Shown here: one piece after another, positions 17,014 through 25,707 of the stretch
Numbering within the stretch: the first letter of the stretch is position 1
Layout of the letters: each line of letters begins with the position of its first letter
Source of the DNA: Coriobacteriia bacterium
Lineage (GTDB): Bacteria; Actinomycetota; Coriobacteriia; Anaerosomatales; Anaerosomataceae
Length of the DNA: 64,000 bases
Direction: 5' to 3'
Assembly (NCBI GenBank): GCA_016938135.1
Contig: JAFGVD010000025.1
Location: forward strand, 1-64,000
Made by a program: the position numbers and the translations under genes
Notes under the pieces: model-generated
Told to the model about the DNA's origin: nothing
Databases searched by the model: none
What the model saw: only the letters and a program-made list of their open reading frames with translations

Positions 17014-17907
17014 GTGCGGGAGTGGATGACATCTCATCCCAAGATGACCGGCTTGATTCTTTGGGTGGCGGCCGTACTCATCGCGGGATTCTATGTGGCC
17101 TATGAGAACGATCCCTATGATCCGCTCAAAGGAGAGCTGGAACTGGCGGACGGCCAGACGGTGGAGTACGAGCTGGTAAGAAGCGTGGTGCTTGATGAGC
17201 CTCTCCAGATCGCCATTGACGCTCCTGAGGGGGTTTCGGGCTACGTCGAGTACTGGCGCGTGAACTCCGATGATGAGCCCAAGACGGCGGACATGGAGTT
17301 TCAGGCCATCGAGGTCAAAAGCATGGGTAACACTGAGACGGTCGAAAGACTTGCGACGGAGCTGCCTGGTCTTTCCGAGATGGCAGGCAAGTACGCGTAC
17401 TTCATCCACCTGGACTACGAAGGCCAGGAGTACGTTATCGACGACGGCAAGGGCGGTGCCGTGATCCCTCGCTATCGTGGCGACGTCCCCATGCTCACGG
17501 TCGTGCTGCCGCACGTTGTGTTCATCATGCTCTCCATGGTGCTTGGCATCCGTGCAGCGTTCGAAGCGCTCCGTCCTGGCGGGAAGCCTGTGTGGATGAT
17601 GTGGGCGACGCTCGGGACGCTGATTCTAGGCGGCTTCGTTTTCGGGCCGATCATGCAAAACCACGCGTTCGGCGTCTACTGGGCGGGCGTTCCCATGGGT
17701 TGGGATCTGACTGATAACAAGGTGACCATCGAACTCGTGCTCTGGTTGGTTGCCGTGTTCTTCAACACGGGGAGCCGTAAGGGCGGTAAGTGGTCCAACC
17801 GGACTATCGCAATCGCTGGAATCGCCACCTTCATCATCTACATGATCCCGCACAGCCTCTTCGGTTCCGGGTTCGATTACAAGGCCGGCTCTGCCGTGAC
17901 CGAGTAA
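17014..17907 (+). CDS. membrane protein of unknown function with extracytoplasmic domain
   Basis: 297 residues with the start GTG after AAAGGAAG. One N-terminal helix (about 11-28) precedes an extracytoplasmic domain of about 135 residues rich in beta strands (ELADGQTVEYELVRSVVLDE, GVSGYVEYWRVNSDDEPK), followed by four C-terminal helices between about 165 and 290. The architecture suggests a sensor or transport accessory, but I recognise no family. It stands alone between the RlpA-like gene and the phasin/UbiB operon; the intergenic region after it holds an operator-like palindrome. Confidence 0.7.
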   Translation: MREWMTSHPKMTGLILWVAAVLIAGFYVAYENDPYDPLKGELELADGQTVEYELVRSVVLDEPLQIAIDAPEGVSGYVEYWRVNSDDEPKTADMEFQAIEVKSMGNTETVERLATELPGLSEMAGKYAYFIHLDYEGQEYVIDDGKGGAVIPRYRGDVPMLTVVLPHVVFIMLSMVLGIRAAFEALRPGGKPVWMMWATLGTLILGGFVFGPIMQNHAFGVYWAGVPMGWDLTDNKVTIELVLWLVAVFFNTGSRKGGKWSNRTIAIAGIATFIIYMIPHSLFGSGFDYKAGSAVTE

Positions 17908-17968
17908 CCCGCAGGGGGGACTTGCCCGTCTCCACAGCGTAGCTCTCGACCATAATACGTCTTGCATG

Positions 17969-17989
17969 GTATTACGTATTGCGTAATAC
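17969..17989. promoter_or_regulatory. operator-like palindrome upstream of the UbiB operon
   Basis: GTATTACG-TATTG-CGTAATAC is a perfect 8-bp inverted repeat with a 5-base spacer, and a further half site (AATACGT) lies at 17954-17960. It sits 55 bases before the first gene of an operon that encodes its own PadR regulator, so autoregulation is plausible. The sequence does not match the classical PadR site ATGT-N8-ACAT. Confidence 0.6.
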
Positions 17990-18043
17990 TTGTTGTGACG
18001 GCAATTCGCGCCGCCATGTGAGAGACGATTAGAGGGGGCGGTT

Positions 18044-18391
18044 GTGGTGGCGGGCTTCGATCCCATGAAGTTCTTCGCGTTGTGGATGTTCACTCACGAG
18101 CAGGCCGACGATCTGATGGTGGAGTCTGTCGAGCGTGGTCAGGCCGGTGCAGGAGAGGGGATGACTGGCGGGGCCGACGCGTTCACGGACGGCTTCATGG
18201 CGATGGTGGCCGAGGAGAAGGCGCGCCTCAAAGAGCAGATCGCCTCGGGCAAGGTCGATGAGGCCGTTGACCCGCAAGATGAGCGCCTTGAGGAGATCCG
18301 CTTCGAGGTCGCCCAGCTGCGCGGCACCGTTGAGCAGATGCAGGTGACGCTCGACGCCATGGCCGAGCATCTGCTTGCCAAAGGTGCGTGA
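18044..18391 (+). CDS. small coiled-coil protein, phasin-like
   Basis: 115 residues. The N-terminus FDPMKFFALWMFTHEQADDL resembles the first helix of phasin/PhaF-like proteins (COG3937 type). A Gly-rich segment follows, then long charged helices: MAMVAEEKARLKEQIASGK and RFEVAQLRGTVEQMQVTLDA. It has no signal peptide. It starts GTG after AGAGGGGG. The stop overlaps the GTG start of the UbiB-type kinase (GTGA), so the two are coupled. Phasin-like and ABC1-kinase genes are often neighbours in Gram-positive genomes; the joint role is unknown. Confidence 0.65.
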   Translation: MVAGFDPMKFFALWMFTHEQADDLMVESVERGQAGAGEGMTGGADAFTDGFMAMVAEEKARLKEQIASGKVDEAVDPQDERLEEIRFEVAQLRGTVEQMQVTLDAMAEHLLAKGA

Positions 18392-19752
18392 TCGTCGTGT
18401 CTGCGCGTTCGGCCCGCATCACGCGCGTGCTGCTGGGTGCCGGGGTACGCGGCCTTTTCCGTTCGCGGCTAGGGCTTGTCTCGGCCAGCACCAGGCGGGC
18501 AGCGTTCGCCGCTGAGTGGCGTCGGGCGTTCGAGGAGCTGGGCGGGGCCTTCATCAAGCTTGGGCAGATGATCTCGGTCCGTCCGGATGAGTTCGGCGAT
18601 GAACTCGCCGGGGAGATGGCCCGGCTCAGAGACCAGGTGGCGCCCATCCCGTTCGCTCGCCTGGCGCCTGTGATCGAGAGGAGCCTGGGCGCGCCGATCG
18701 GGGAGCTGTACGCCTCCATCGACCAGAAGCCCCTGGCGACAGCGTCCGTGGCGCAGGTGCATGCAGCGGTGCTTGCCAGACCGTATCGGCCGGTGTGGGG
18801 CGAGGAGCTTCCTGCAGGCGCTGAAGTGGTAGTGAAGGTCATCCGCCCGGGTGCCGCCGACGCTTTGCGCGCGGATGTCGCCGAGGCCAGGCGTCTCGCC
18901 ACGCGCAGGGTCGTCCGCTGGATGCTGCGCGGCGTCGATGTGGACTCCACTCTCAAGGAGTTCGCTGATTCCCTGGAGCGTGAACTCGATCTTCGTGTGG
19001 AGGGACGCATCGCCGACAGGTTCGCCTTCGACTTCCGTCCTGACCCGAAGATCACCGTCCCACGTATCGTGTGGACGCATGCGGCAAGGCGAGTGCTCAC
19101 GATGGAGCGCATCTACGGCTGGCGGCTCTCGGAACTGAACGAAGCGGAACTGGCCGGAGTGGACGCACACGGGCTCGCGGTACACGGCGCCACGGCGTTC
19201 ATGCGCCAGGTGATGCTGTACGGTCGCTACCACGCCGACCTGCATCCGTCCAACCTCTTTGTGACGCCGGATAATCGCATCGCCTACCTTGACTTCGGGA
19301 TCGTGGGGCACCTCACGGACGCCGAGAGGGGATACATCGCGCAGGTCCTTGCGGGTTTCGTCTACCGCGATGCCGATCGCGCGCTCCGTTACTCCGAGAA
19401 GCTCGGTGTCGTCGTCCCCCCGCAGAAAGTCGAGAAGGTGCGAGCAGAGCTTGGGGAGCTTCTGGACAAGACCATGGCGGGCGGCAGCACGGACTTCCGT
19501 CACTTCGGGTTCGGTTTCCTTGGCCTGCTCCGTCGCAACAAGATCACCATACCCGGCGGCTACGGGTTGCTCGTCAAGTCGCTCGCCACCGTGGAAGGCG
19601 TAGCACGACGGCTGTACCCGGACATCGACATCATGGATGTGGCAAAGCCGTTCGTGACGCGGATGATCGGTGACAGCATCGGCTCCCCGGAACAGCTCCA
19701 GAAGCGGGTTCCGGCCGTCTGGCGGGCGGCCATGCGGGAGCTGCTGGCGTAG
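18388..19752 (+). CDS. ABC1/AarF/UbiB-family atypical kinase
   Basis: 454 residues with the UbiB hallmarks in order: the KxGQ motif in FIKLGQMISVRPDEF, the Ala-rich nucleotide loop ATASVAQVHAAV, the lysine in EVVVKVIRPG, the catalytic HADLHPSNLF and the metal motif LDFGIVG. UbiB proteins are ATPases or small-molecule kinases linked to isoprenoid and quinone lipids; they are membrane associated, and substrates are poorly defined. The expected C-terminal TM pair is not obvious. The GTG start overlaps the preceding gene by four bases. The nearby UbiA gene (4684-5574) and the cytochromes make a role in quinone metabolism attractive but unproven. Confidence 0.85.
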   Translation: MIVVSARSARITRVLLGAGVRGLFRSRLGLVSASTRRAAFAAEWRRAFEELGGAFIKLGQMISVRPDEFGDELAGEMARLRDQVAPIPFARLAPVIERSLGAPIGELYASIDQKPLATASVAQVHAAVLARPYRPVWGEELPAGAEVVVKVIRPGAADALRADVAEARRLATRRVVRWMLRGVDVDSTLKEFADSLERELDLRVEGRIADRFAFDFRPDPKITVPRIVWTHAARRVLTMERIYGWRLSELNEAELAGVDAHGLAVHGATAFMRQVMLYGRYHADLHPSNLFVTPDNRIAYLDFGIVGHLTDAERGYIAQVLAGFVYRDADRALRYSEKLGVVVPPQKVEKVRAELGELLDKTMAGGSTDFRHFGFGFLGLLRRNKITIPGGYGLLVKSLATVEGVARRLYPDIDIMDVAKPFVTRMIGDSIGSPEQLQKRVPAVWRAAMRELLA

Positions 19753-19809
19753 GTCCGGCACATTCGTATGCGTGCGTTCATGGCGCACGTCAGTGGTGAG
19801 GAGATCGAC

Positions 19810-20244
19810 ATGTCGGAGACGAGGAACGGGTCGGGAACGGACATGTTGTTCGGTGCGGTGCTGGGCGGGATCATGGCTTCATTTACCGGTTCGGTGCTCT
19901 TCCGTCTGGTCATGGAGGGGGACCTTCTGTCGCCGTACGAGCCGGTGGGGCCGCAGGGGCTCTTCTTTCAGGCCATTGCGGGCATAGCGTGTGCATTGCT
20001 GTTCATGGCGGCCGGCCTGTTCACCAGCCAGCGGCAGGGGTGGCTTAGAAACGCTTTCTTGTTCGCCAGCGGCTTTACCGCACTGTGGAGTTCCGCTATG
20101 TCTCTATCCCTGGAGCCGGAGTGGGTGGGGCCTTCGGCCCTGGGGCTGGCAGCTGTTATAGGCGCCGGACTCGGCTGGCTCAGATATCGTAGATTTCCGC
20201 ACTCGACATCCATCGATGGGAGCGAAGCCGAGTGGATCCGCTGA
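19810..20244 (+). CDS. four-helix membrane protein, unknown
   Basis: 144 residues starting MSETRNGSG after GAGGAG; the frame is open for 14 more codons upstream without a better site. Four hydrophobic segments are visible, among them MLFGAVLGGIMASFTGSVLF, FQAIAGIACALLFMAAGLF and SALGLAAVIGAGLGWLRYRR. No conserved motif is recognised. It overlaps the PadR gene by 13 bases, so it belongs to the same transcript and may be part of the same membrane module as the 20570-21619 protein. Confidence 0.65.
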   Translation: MSETRNGSGTDMLFGAVLGGIMASFTGSVLFRLVMEGDLLSPYEPVGPQGLFFQAIAGIACALLFMAAGLFTSQRQGWLRNAFLFASGFTALWSSAMSLSLEPEWVGPSALGLAAVIGAGLGWLRYRRFPHSTSIDGSEAEWIR

Positions 20245-20573
20245 CAGCCTGGCTTGCACAGACACGAAAAGGCATCGTTGAGTTGTTCGTCCTGGAGCTC
20301 TTGCAGAGTCGCGGACGGCTGCACGGCTATGGGATCGTGCAGGCCCTCGACGAACTCGGTGACCTGGTGGCCGGTTTGAGCACGGTCTATCCGGTGCTCA
20401 AACGGTTGGAGAAAGACGACCTCGTAGCGGCAACCTGGGAGACCGACGCACCGGGCAATCCGCGCAAGTACTATGAGATCACGGCTGGTGGCGCGGAGTT
20501 CTTGACCAGCGCACGGACTGAATGGCAGCGCATTGGCGACGCCATGGACACTCTGAGGGGGGAGGGCGCATGA
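20232..20573 (+). CDS. PadR-family transcriptional regulator
   Basis: 113 residues, typical length. The winged helix reads FVLELLQSRGRLHGYGIVQA, LSTVYPVLKRLEKDDLVAAT and NPRKYYEITAGGAEF, which are the PadR core motifs. PadR proteins are dimeric repressors that often control neighbouring membrane proteins. It starts at GTG inside the preceding gene and its stop overlaps the following ATG (ATGA), the usual arrangement of PadR with a HAAS-type partner. Confidence 0.9.
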   Translation: MDPLTAWLAQTRKGIVELFVLELLQSRGRLHGYGIVQALDELGDLVAGLSTVYPVLKRLEKDDLVAATWETDAPGNPRKYYEITAGGAEFLTSARTEWQRIGDAMDTLRGEGA

Positions 20574-21619
20574 CGCGCTCAGTGTCGAAGATCGCCGAGG
20601 AGTACCTGTCCCGTCTGCGAGCGGAGCTTGTGGCCGCAGGCGCTGAGGATACCGAAGAGACGATAGCGGAGATTCACTCCCTGCTTATGGAAGCCGGGGA
20701 GGAGGGTCCGGAAGCCATGGCGGCGGCGGTGATCCGCCTGGGCGATCCGGCAGAGCTCGCTCGTGGCATCCTGGCCGAGAGGGGCCTGGACCCGGCCGCG
20801 GGTATGTCCACCGGACTGTGGTGGCGTCTGGGCATAGCTGCGCCTATCGACATCGCGCTTGGTGTCGCGCTTCCTTTGGCGGCAGCGATTCCCCTGTACG
20901 TGGTCGCCCTGTCCGGCCAGCCCCGTGTCCTGAGCATCGCGATCTCTCTGGTGCTCGCTGCGGCCGTCCTGATGTGGCCGGCCTACATCTGGCGACCGTG
21001 GATGGAGGGCGGACGCGTTTTGAGTCCGGGTATGACGCTGGCGGGTCTGGCCGTGGTCCGTGCTCCCGGCTTCTGGCGGGTTCTGCGCATCGAAGACCTG
21101 AGCGCCATGGGCCTAGTGCCACGCCGCAGGGTGATCTCCTCGCTCATCGTGGTCCTGGTCGGCGCAGCGCTACTCGTTGGCGTGACGGTCATGGGTCTTG
21201 ACGTCGGCGGTTCGTGGCTTTCCTCGGCAGCGATATCCACCGAGTTCTCGGGGGACGCCGTCGGAGGCGGGCTGCCGCTGGAGACACAGCTTCAGTTCAT
21301 CGTGGAGCAGGTCTACTTCGGCTCGCCTGCGGCACCTGAGGCGGAGGGCAACACGGCGCTGCTGTATCTGTCTCCTGAGGGCTCCCTGGAGCTTGGAGCG
21401 TTGTTGTCCAAAGTCGCCGAGCAGGGCATCGTGCGCGTCAGAGTGGGGGATCTTGAGCAGATCACGCCCGGTGTCTACCGGTTCACGGTGAGCGAGTACA
21501 GCGAGGAGAACACGGGCTCACCGGACACGGGCACCTCGACGTTCACCGTGGGCAGGCGGCAGTGGCTGCTTCCCGAGGGCACGGGAAGCGACTGGGTCGT
21601 GGTGGACATACAGCCGTAG
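20570..21619 (+). CDS. HAAS/DUF1700-like membrane protein
   Basis: 349 residues. The N-terminal helical domain (EEYLSRLRAELVAAGAEDTE, then IAEIHSLLMEAGEEGPEAMA and RLGDPAELARGILAE) is the HAAS signalling fold that regularly accompanies PadR regulators. It is followed by about four membrane helices (roughly 85-220) and a C-terminal extracytoplasmic domain of about 130 residues (LLYLSPEGSLELGALLSKVA and following). The start is the ATG of the ATGA overlap. The family is thought to modulate the PadR partner or an exporter; the extracytoplasmic domain here is not recognised. Confidence 0.78.
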   Translation: MTRSVSKIAEEYLSRLRAELVAAGAEDTEETIAEIHSLLMEAGEEGPEAMAAAVIRLGDPAELARGILAERGLDPAAGMSTGLWWRLGIAAPIDIALGVALPLAAAIPLYVVALSGQPRVLSIAISLVLAAAVLMWPAYIWRPWMEGGRVLSPGMTLAGLAVVRAPGFWRVLRIEDLSAMGLVPRRRVISSLIVVLVGAALLVGVTVMGLDVGGSWLSSAAISTEFSGDAVGGGLPLETQLQFIVEQVYFGSPAAPEAEGNTALLYLSPEGSLELGALLSKVAEQGIVRVRVGDLEQITPGVYRFTVSEYSEENTGSPDTGTSTFTVGRRQWLLPEGTGSDWVVVDIQP

Positions 21620-21654
21620 CCGGCCTTCTGGCAGGCGGTACCGGGCCCTGTGGT

Positions 21655-22266
21655 CTACTCGGCACTCTCGCTGTCGGAGGCTGTCGCCTCGTGGCACTCC
21701 GTGCACGTGTCAAGCCCGAAGTCCTGATGGTTCTCGGGCAGGGTGGTACGGGTCTCAACGTGATGGCACTGGTCGCAGTCTTCGAACAGGCCGTCCAGCG
21801 CATGGGGGATGTCATTTGTGGGGCTCTTGGAGAGCCCGGCGGGTGGTGGCTGCTTGTCGTAGCCCGTGGAGCTGACCGGGTGGCACAACAAGCACTCCTC
21901 GGTCTCGTACTGAAGGTGTCCGACGGGCATTCCGAAGTCACGCGCGGGTTCTCCGTGGCACAGGGGGCAGCGCGAGTCACCCATGGCGATCGAGTGCGGC
22001 ACGCGCACGGCCTCGGTCGTCTGATGGCACGACTCGCATGTCTCAAGCCCGAAGTAGCGATGGGTCTCCGGGATGCTTTGCAGCTCAAGGCTGTGACACT
22101 CCATGCAGTCGTCGGTGTGTCGCGCTGACGGATGCGGATTGTCCGGCGCGGCCGACGTACCCTCTTGCGGCGCTACCGATGCGGCGGTGGTGGCGAACAG
22201 CGCCACAGCTCCCACGAAGAGCGCCAGGATGATGACCACCACTGTTGAGACGATACGATGGTTCAT
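21655..22266 (-). CDS. membrane-anchored hexaheme cytochrome c
   Basis: 203 residues. One N-terminal hydrophobic segment (about 5-27) serves as signal or anchor. Six CxxCH sites follow: CMECH, CESCH, CPLCH, CLLCH, CDQCH and CTECH. Extra histidines (HSLELQ, HRYFG, HHVETR, HQDFG) can serve as second axial ligands. The two halves resemble each other (ETHRYFGLETCESCH against ENHQDFGLDTCTECH), suggesting duplication of a triheme unit. It is the last gene of a leftward operon, nine bases after the reductase, from which it could accept electrons. GGGAGG precedes the ATG. Confidence 0.9.
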   Translation of the reverse strand: MNHRIVSTVVVIILALFVGAVALFATTAASVAPQEGTSAAPDNPHPSARHTDDCMECHSLELQSIPETHRYFGLETCESCHQTTEAVRVPHSIAMGDSRCPLCHGEPARDFGMPVGHLQYETEECLLCHPVSSTGYDKQPPPAGLSKSPTNDIPHALDGLFEDCDQCHHVETRTTLPENHQDFGLDTCTECHEATASDSESAE

Positions 22267-22275
22267 GCTGCCTCC

Positions 22276-23616
22276 CTAAACCATGTCGAATCGCTCGGTA
22301 TGGATACGGTCCGCCGGTACGCCGATCTTAGGCAGGACTTCCTCCATGGCATCCATCAGAGGCGTAGGCCCACAGATGAAGTACTGGAAGTGGCGGTACA
22401 GAGACGTTGGGAGATAGCGCGTGAGCGTCTCGGCTGTGACAAAGCCGCGCTCACCCTCCCAGTCTTCGTGGGCGCGCAGCAGGACCGTCACGAGCGTGAG
22501 CGAGGGCATGCGCTCTGCGGTGGCTGCGAGCTCTTCTCGGAAGGTCAGGTCGTCGAAGTCGTTGGCGGCATGGAATACGAACACGGGACGTGAGTCGTCG
22601 CGCGTTTCTAAGGCCTGTAGCATGGAGTACAGCGGCGTGATGCCCACGCCTCCGCCGATAAGGACGTAGCCGGCACCCTCCTCGCGGTCCATGGTGAAGA
22701 CGCCGTGAGGCCCGTCCAGCCAGGCAGTCGCGCCCACCTTCACTTTGGGCACGATCCCGCCGGACCAGTCGCCCAGTTCCTTGATGGTGAAGGCGACGGT
22801 GCCGTCGTGGTTGGGGATGTCCCCGTTGGAGGAGAAGGAGATGGGATGCTTGTCTGTGCTGAGAGGACTGCGTCCGAAGCCGATCCAGGCGAATTGGCCG
22901 GGCTCGAAGCGGAATCCGTCATGTCCCACCGGACGCAGAACGAGTGTGTGCGACTGGCCGTGTTCTCTACGGTTCTCAACGACTTCCCATGGCTTGCTCC
23001 TGAGCATGAGGGGCCTGAGCAGCCTGTAGTTTAGGAACATGCCGACGAAGAAGACGAGGTAGACGATCAGAAGCGTCCGCATGACCGGTAGGGCTGCAAA
23101 ACGGCCCACACCAAGGATGTGGACGGCCGCAACGCCGATGAGCAGTACCGAGAGGATCCCGTGCGTCGTGTGCCACACCTCATAGGAGAGGTGCATCAGG
23201 CGGCGGTAGACGGAAAGCCCTACCACAAGCGCTGCCAGGACAAAGGCGACGGTTCCCAGTGTGACCGGCCATGGAGTGGCCGCGGTGGGCACGAGTATCC
23301 GGCTGGTATAGGCGAGGTCGGCCACCAGCAGTATGGGGTGGGCAACGGCAAAGGCCATCGAGGCGATGCCTATCTGCCGATGGAACTGCAGCAGCGAGTC
23401 GATGCCGAATGCGCCGGCAACACCCCGCAGGCGAGACACCAGTGCTAGCTCGGTGGCCATGAGGGCCAGCGCTATGTAGCCCACGGCATCAGCAAGATAT
23501 ATGAGAGGGCTGGCAGCCTGGCCGGGGTCGAAGAAGACCACGCCCACCACGAGTGGGGCCAAGATGATGGTCAGGTACGTTCCAAACCAGAAGACGCCTC
23601 GCATGATGAGCCGCAT
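22276..23616 (-). CDS. ferric-reductase-like transmembrane flavoprotein
   Basis: 446 residues. The N-terminal half has six hydrophobic segments with histidines placed as b-heme ligands: LQFHRQIGIASMAFAVAHPI and WHTTHGILSVLLIGVAAVHI. The C-terminal half is a ferredoxin-NADP-reductase module: an FAD site in FEPGQFAWIGFGRSPLSTDK followed by PISFSS, the nucleotide motif VLIGGGVGITPLYSML, and CGPTPLMDAMEEVL near the end. It should pass electrons from NAD(P)H through FAD and heme across the membrane, here plausibly to the hexaheme cytochrome encoded next. The start ATG has GAGG seven bases before it. Confidence 0.87.
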   Translation of the reverse strand: MRLIMRGVFWFGTYLTIILAPLVVGVVFFDPGQAASPLIYLADAVGYIALALMATELALVSRLRGVAGAFGIDSLLQFHRQIGIASMAFAVAHPILLVADLAYTSRILVPTAATPWPVTLGTVAFVLAALVVGLSVYRRLMHLSYEVWHTTHGILSVLLIGVAAVHILGVGRFAALPVMRTLLIVYLVFFVGMFLNYRLLRPLMLRSKPWEVVENRREHGQSHTLVLRPVGHDGFRFEPGQFAWIGFGRSPLSTDKHPISFSSNGDIPNHDGTVAFTIKELGDWSGGIVPKVKVGATAWLDGPHGVFTMDREEGAGYVLIGGGVGITPLYSMLQALETRDDSRPVFVFHAANDFDDLTFREELAATAERMPSLTLVTVLLRAHEDWEGERGFVTAETLTRYLPTSLYRHFQYFICGPTPLMDAMEEVLPKIGVPADRIHTERFDMV

Positions 23617-23646
23617 GAGTACCTCGCGAAGTAGGGTGCGTAGGGG

Positions 23647-24543
23647 TCAGTCCTGTTTGTCCCCGCGCCGAAGTATACCCAATGGGAACAACACCGGCGT
23701 GCTCTCTTTGTACTCCTCGTACGCGGCTTGCCCGCCCCATTTCTCCTCGGCCTTCTTCTCTAGGAGTGGAACGCCGCTGATGCGGGTGATGAGCACGAAG
23801 ACGAAGAGCGGCGAGATGAGCGTCGCGTACTGCCAGCCGCTCAGCGTCGGCAGCGCGATGATGGCCACGCCCACCCACAGTGTGATCTCGCCGAAGTAGT
23901 TGGGGTGTCGTGATATGGACCACAGCCCGGTGTGGATGAAGGCGCCCTTGTTGGCCGGGTCAGCGCGGAAGCGGCTTTTCTGGAAGTCGGCCATCGCCTC
24001 GAAACCGAAGCCGAGAAGCCATACTGCCAGGCCAACGACTACGAACACGTCGAGCCTCGGGGCGCTGTTGCCGGACGTGATCGCCCCCAGCGTGGCAGCA
24101 AGCGTGAGGCTCACCCACAGACCCTGCAGCGTCCACGTCATCAGGAAGTCGGGGAAGGAGTTCTTGAGCCGGTCGAAGCGGTCGTCTTTGCCGGCCTGGA
24201 GCACTCTGCGGAACAGGAAGGTGCCCAGTCGGGCGGCCCACACCAGCACCAGTGCAAGCAGCAGGATAGATCGAGCGCTTGTCTGCCCGCTCGCGATGAT
24301 CGCGAACACCACCACCGAGATGTAGGTGAAGCTCCCTGTGAGGTCGAAGAAGCGCTCGGTGCGCGCCAGGTAGGACGGCACGAAGACCACCCACTGCACC
24401 AGGAATGCGAGTGCCACAGCGACTGCGAAGACCGGTATGTCCCCCAGGGTCGCGCCACCTTGCGAGCCCGCCCAGGCGACCGCCGCTCCGATGAGTACTG
24501 CCACAAGCGTTGCCACTGCCGCGCGTCCTGGTTTCTCGGCCAT
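23647..24543 (-). CDS. DUF1295 family membrane protein (steroid 5-alpha-reductase-like)
   Basis: 298 residues with about eight membrane segments. The C-terminal signature FIHTGLWSISRHPNYFGEIT, followed by LWVGV and EEYKESTPVLFPL, is that of DUF1295 and related isoprenylcysteine methyltransferase/5-alpha-reductase-like proteins, which bind NADPH or SAM and act on lipids. The substrate is unknown. It is the first gene of the leftward operon with the reductase and cytochrome (30-base gap). The ATG at 24543 is used; an in-frame TTG four codons earlier is possible, and neither has a good ribosome site. Confidence 0.8.
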   Translation of the reverse strand: MAEKPGRAAVATLVAVLIGAAVAWAGSQGGATLGDIPVFAVAVALAFLVQWVVFVPSYLARTERFFDLTGSFTYISVVVFAIIASGQTSARSILLLALVLVWAARLGTFLFRRVLQAGKDDRFDRLKNSFPDFLMTWTLQGLWVSLTLAATLGAITSGNSAPRLDVFVVVGLAVWLLGFGFEAMADFQKSRFRADPANKGAFIHTGLWSISRHPNYFGEITLWVGVAIIALPTLSGWQYATLISPLFVFVLITRISGVPLLEKKAEEKWGGQAAYEEYKESTPVLFPLGILRRGDKQD

Positions 24544-24660
24544 CGTGTGATCCAATCTGCTCGATCCCGGTCCCGGGAATTTCCTTGATGAAGGTTAGCA
24601 GGACGCCTCACTCGGAAAACTACCATGTATTAACAGAGGCGCATCGATCGGAGAATCCGT

Positions 24661-25521
24661 ATGGGCGTACGTATCGTGACAGATTCGGCAGCCAGCATCA
24701 CCGATGCGGATTGCACACGGCTTCATATAGGGGTTGTTCCCATTCACGTGACTGTCGACGGGCATCCGGTGCCCGAGGCGGAACTCCTCGATCCCGACTT
24801 CCACGTCCGGCTCGCTGGAATGACCCAGATGCCCCGGACCTCACAGCCTGCGCCCGAGGAGTTTGCGGAGACGTTCCGGCAGATCCTCGATGCGGGCGAT
24901 GACGTGCTCGCTGTGCTTATCTCGGCGGGAATGAGCGGCACGGTGCAGTCGGCCGAGGTGGCCGCCGCTGAGGTGCGCACCCAGCGACCGGGTGCCCGTA
25001 TCGAAGTGGTGGACAGTCGCTCCAACAGCATGGAGGAGGGGTTCGTGCTTCTCTCGGCCGCTGAAGCGGCGCTTGACGGCGAGACCCTGGAAGGGTGTTC
25101 CCGTATCGCTCGGGAGACCACTCGACGCACGCGTTTCCTGTTCACGCCGCGCAGCCTTGAGTATCTGCGCCGGGGCGGACGCATATCGGGAGCAAAGGGC
25201 CTGCTGGGCGTGATGCTGCGCATCGCACCGATCCTCACCGCCGAGAAAGGCCTCACCGGCGTTGCTGCCGTCGCCAGAAACTCCCACTATGCCCGGACGA
25301 AGATCGGGTTGCTCATGCGCAATGATGTCGAGAAGTGCGGTCTGCTCCGGGTCGGCGTGCAGTTCTTCGGGGAGCAGGAAACGGCGAGAGCTTTTGCGGA
25401 AGAAGTCGTGGCACCGATCGCTGGTATGGAGGTTCCCGTGTTGCCGATCCATCCGGTCGTGGGCCTGCATGTGGGACCGGCCATGGGCGTGGCGTATGAG
25501 ACGGAGCGCCCCCTTCGCTAG
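24661..25521 (+). CDS. DegV family protein
   Basis: 286 residues of the standard two-lobed DegV fold: VRIVTDSAASITDAD at the N-terminus, TSQPAPEEFAETFRQIL, VLISAGMSGTVQSAE, VVDSRSNSMEEGFVLL, and the hinge region FTPRSLEYLRRGGRISGAKG. DegV/FakB proteins bind a fatty acid and present it to the FakA kinase for phospholipid synthesis. No fakA gene is in the window. It stands alone, divergent from the DUF1295 operon. Confidence 0.92.
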   Translation: MGVRIVTDSAASITDADCTRLHIGVVPIHVTVDGHPVPEAELLDPDFHVRLAGMTQMPRTSQPAPEEFAETFRQILDAGDDVLAVLISAGMSGTVQSAEVAAAEVRTQRPGARIEVVDSRSNSMEEGFVLLSAAEAALDGETLEGCSRIARETTRRTRFLFTPRSLEYLRRGGRISGAKGLLGVMLRIAPILTAEKGLTGVAAVARNSHYARTKIGLLMRNDVEKCGLLRVGVQFFGEQETARAFAEEVVAPIAGMEVPVLPIHPVVGLHVGPAMGVAYETERPLR

Positions 25522-25563
25522 GACGCCAGGCCATAGCCGACATCAGTCTGCTTAATGACTGTT

Positions 25564-25591
25564 TTGGACAATCGTCAACATGCTGTAAACT
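25564..25591 (+). promoter_or_regulatory. promoter of the amino-acid ABC transporter operon
   Basis: TTGGAC (25564-25569) and TAAACT (25586-25591) are separated by 16 bases and lie about 115 bases upstream of the ATPase start. It is a good match to a vegetative promoter. The leader between it and the gene has no riboswitch that I recognise. Confidence 0.5.
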
Positions 25592-25707
25592 GTGCGCTAC
25601 TCTAGAAGGCGCACCCTACGCGCGCCACTCGCTACGAAACGTGATTCCGGGCTTGCTATCCCTGGTCAGCCCGCGCGGTTCATGACTGCACAGCAAAGGA
25701 GCCACCC

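Noticed and set aside
18469-19788. A 439-codon minus-strand open frame opposite the UbiB kinase gene
   Set aside because: The plus strand has every UbiB motif in order; the antisense translation has no recognisable domain or ribosome site.
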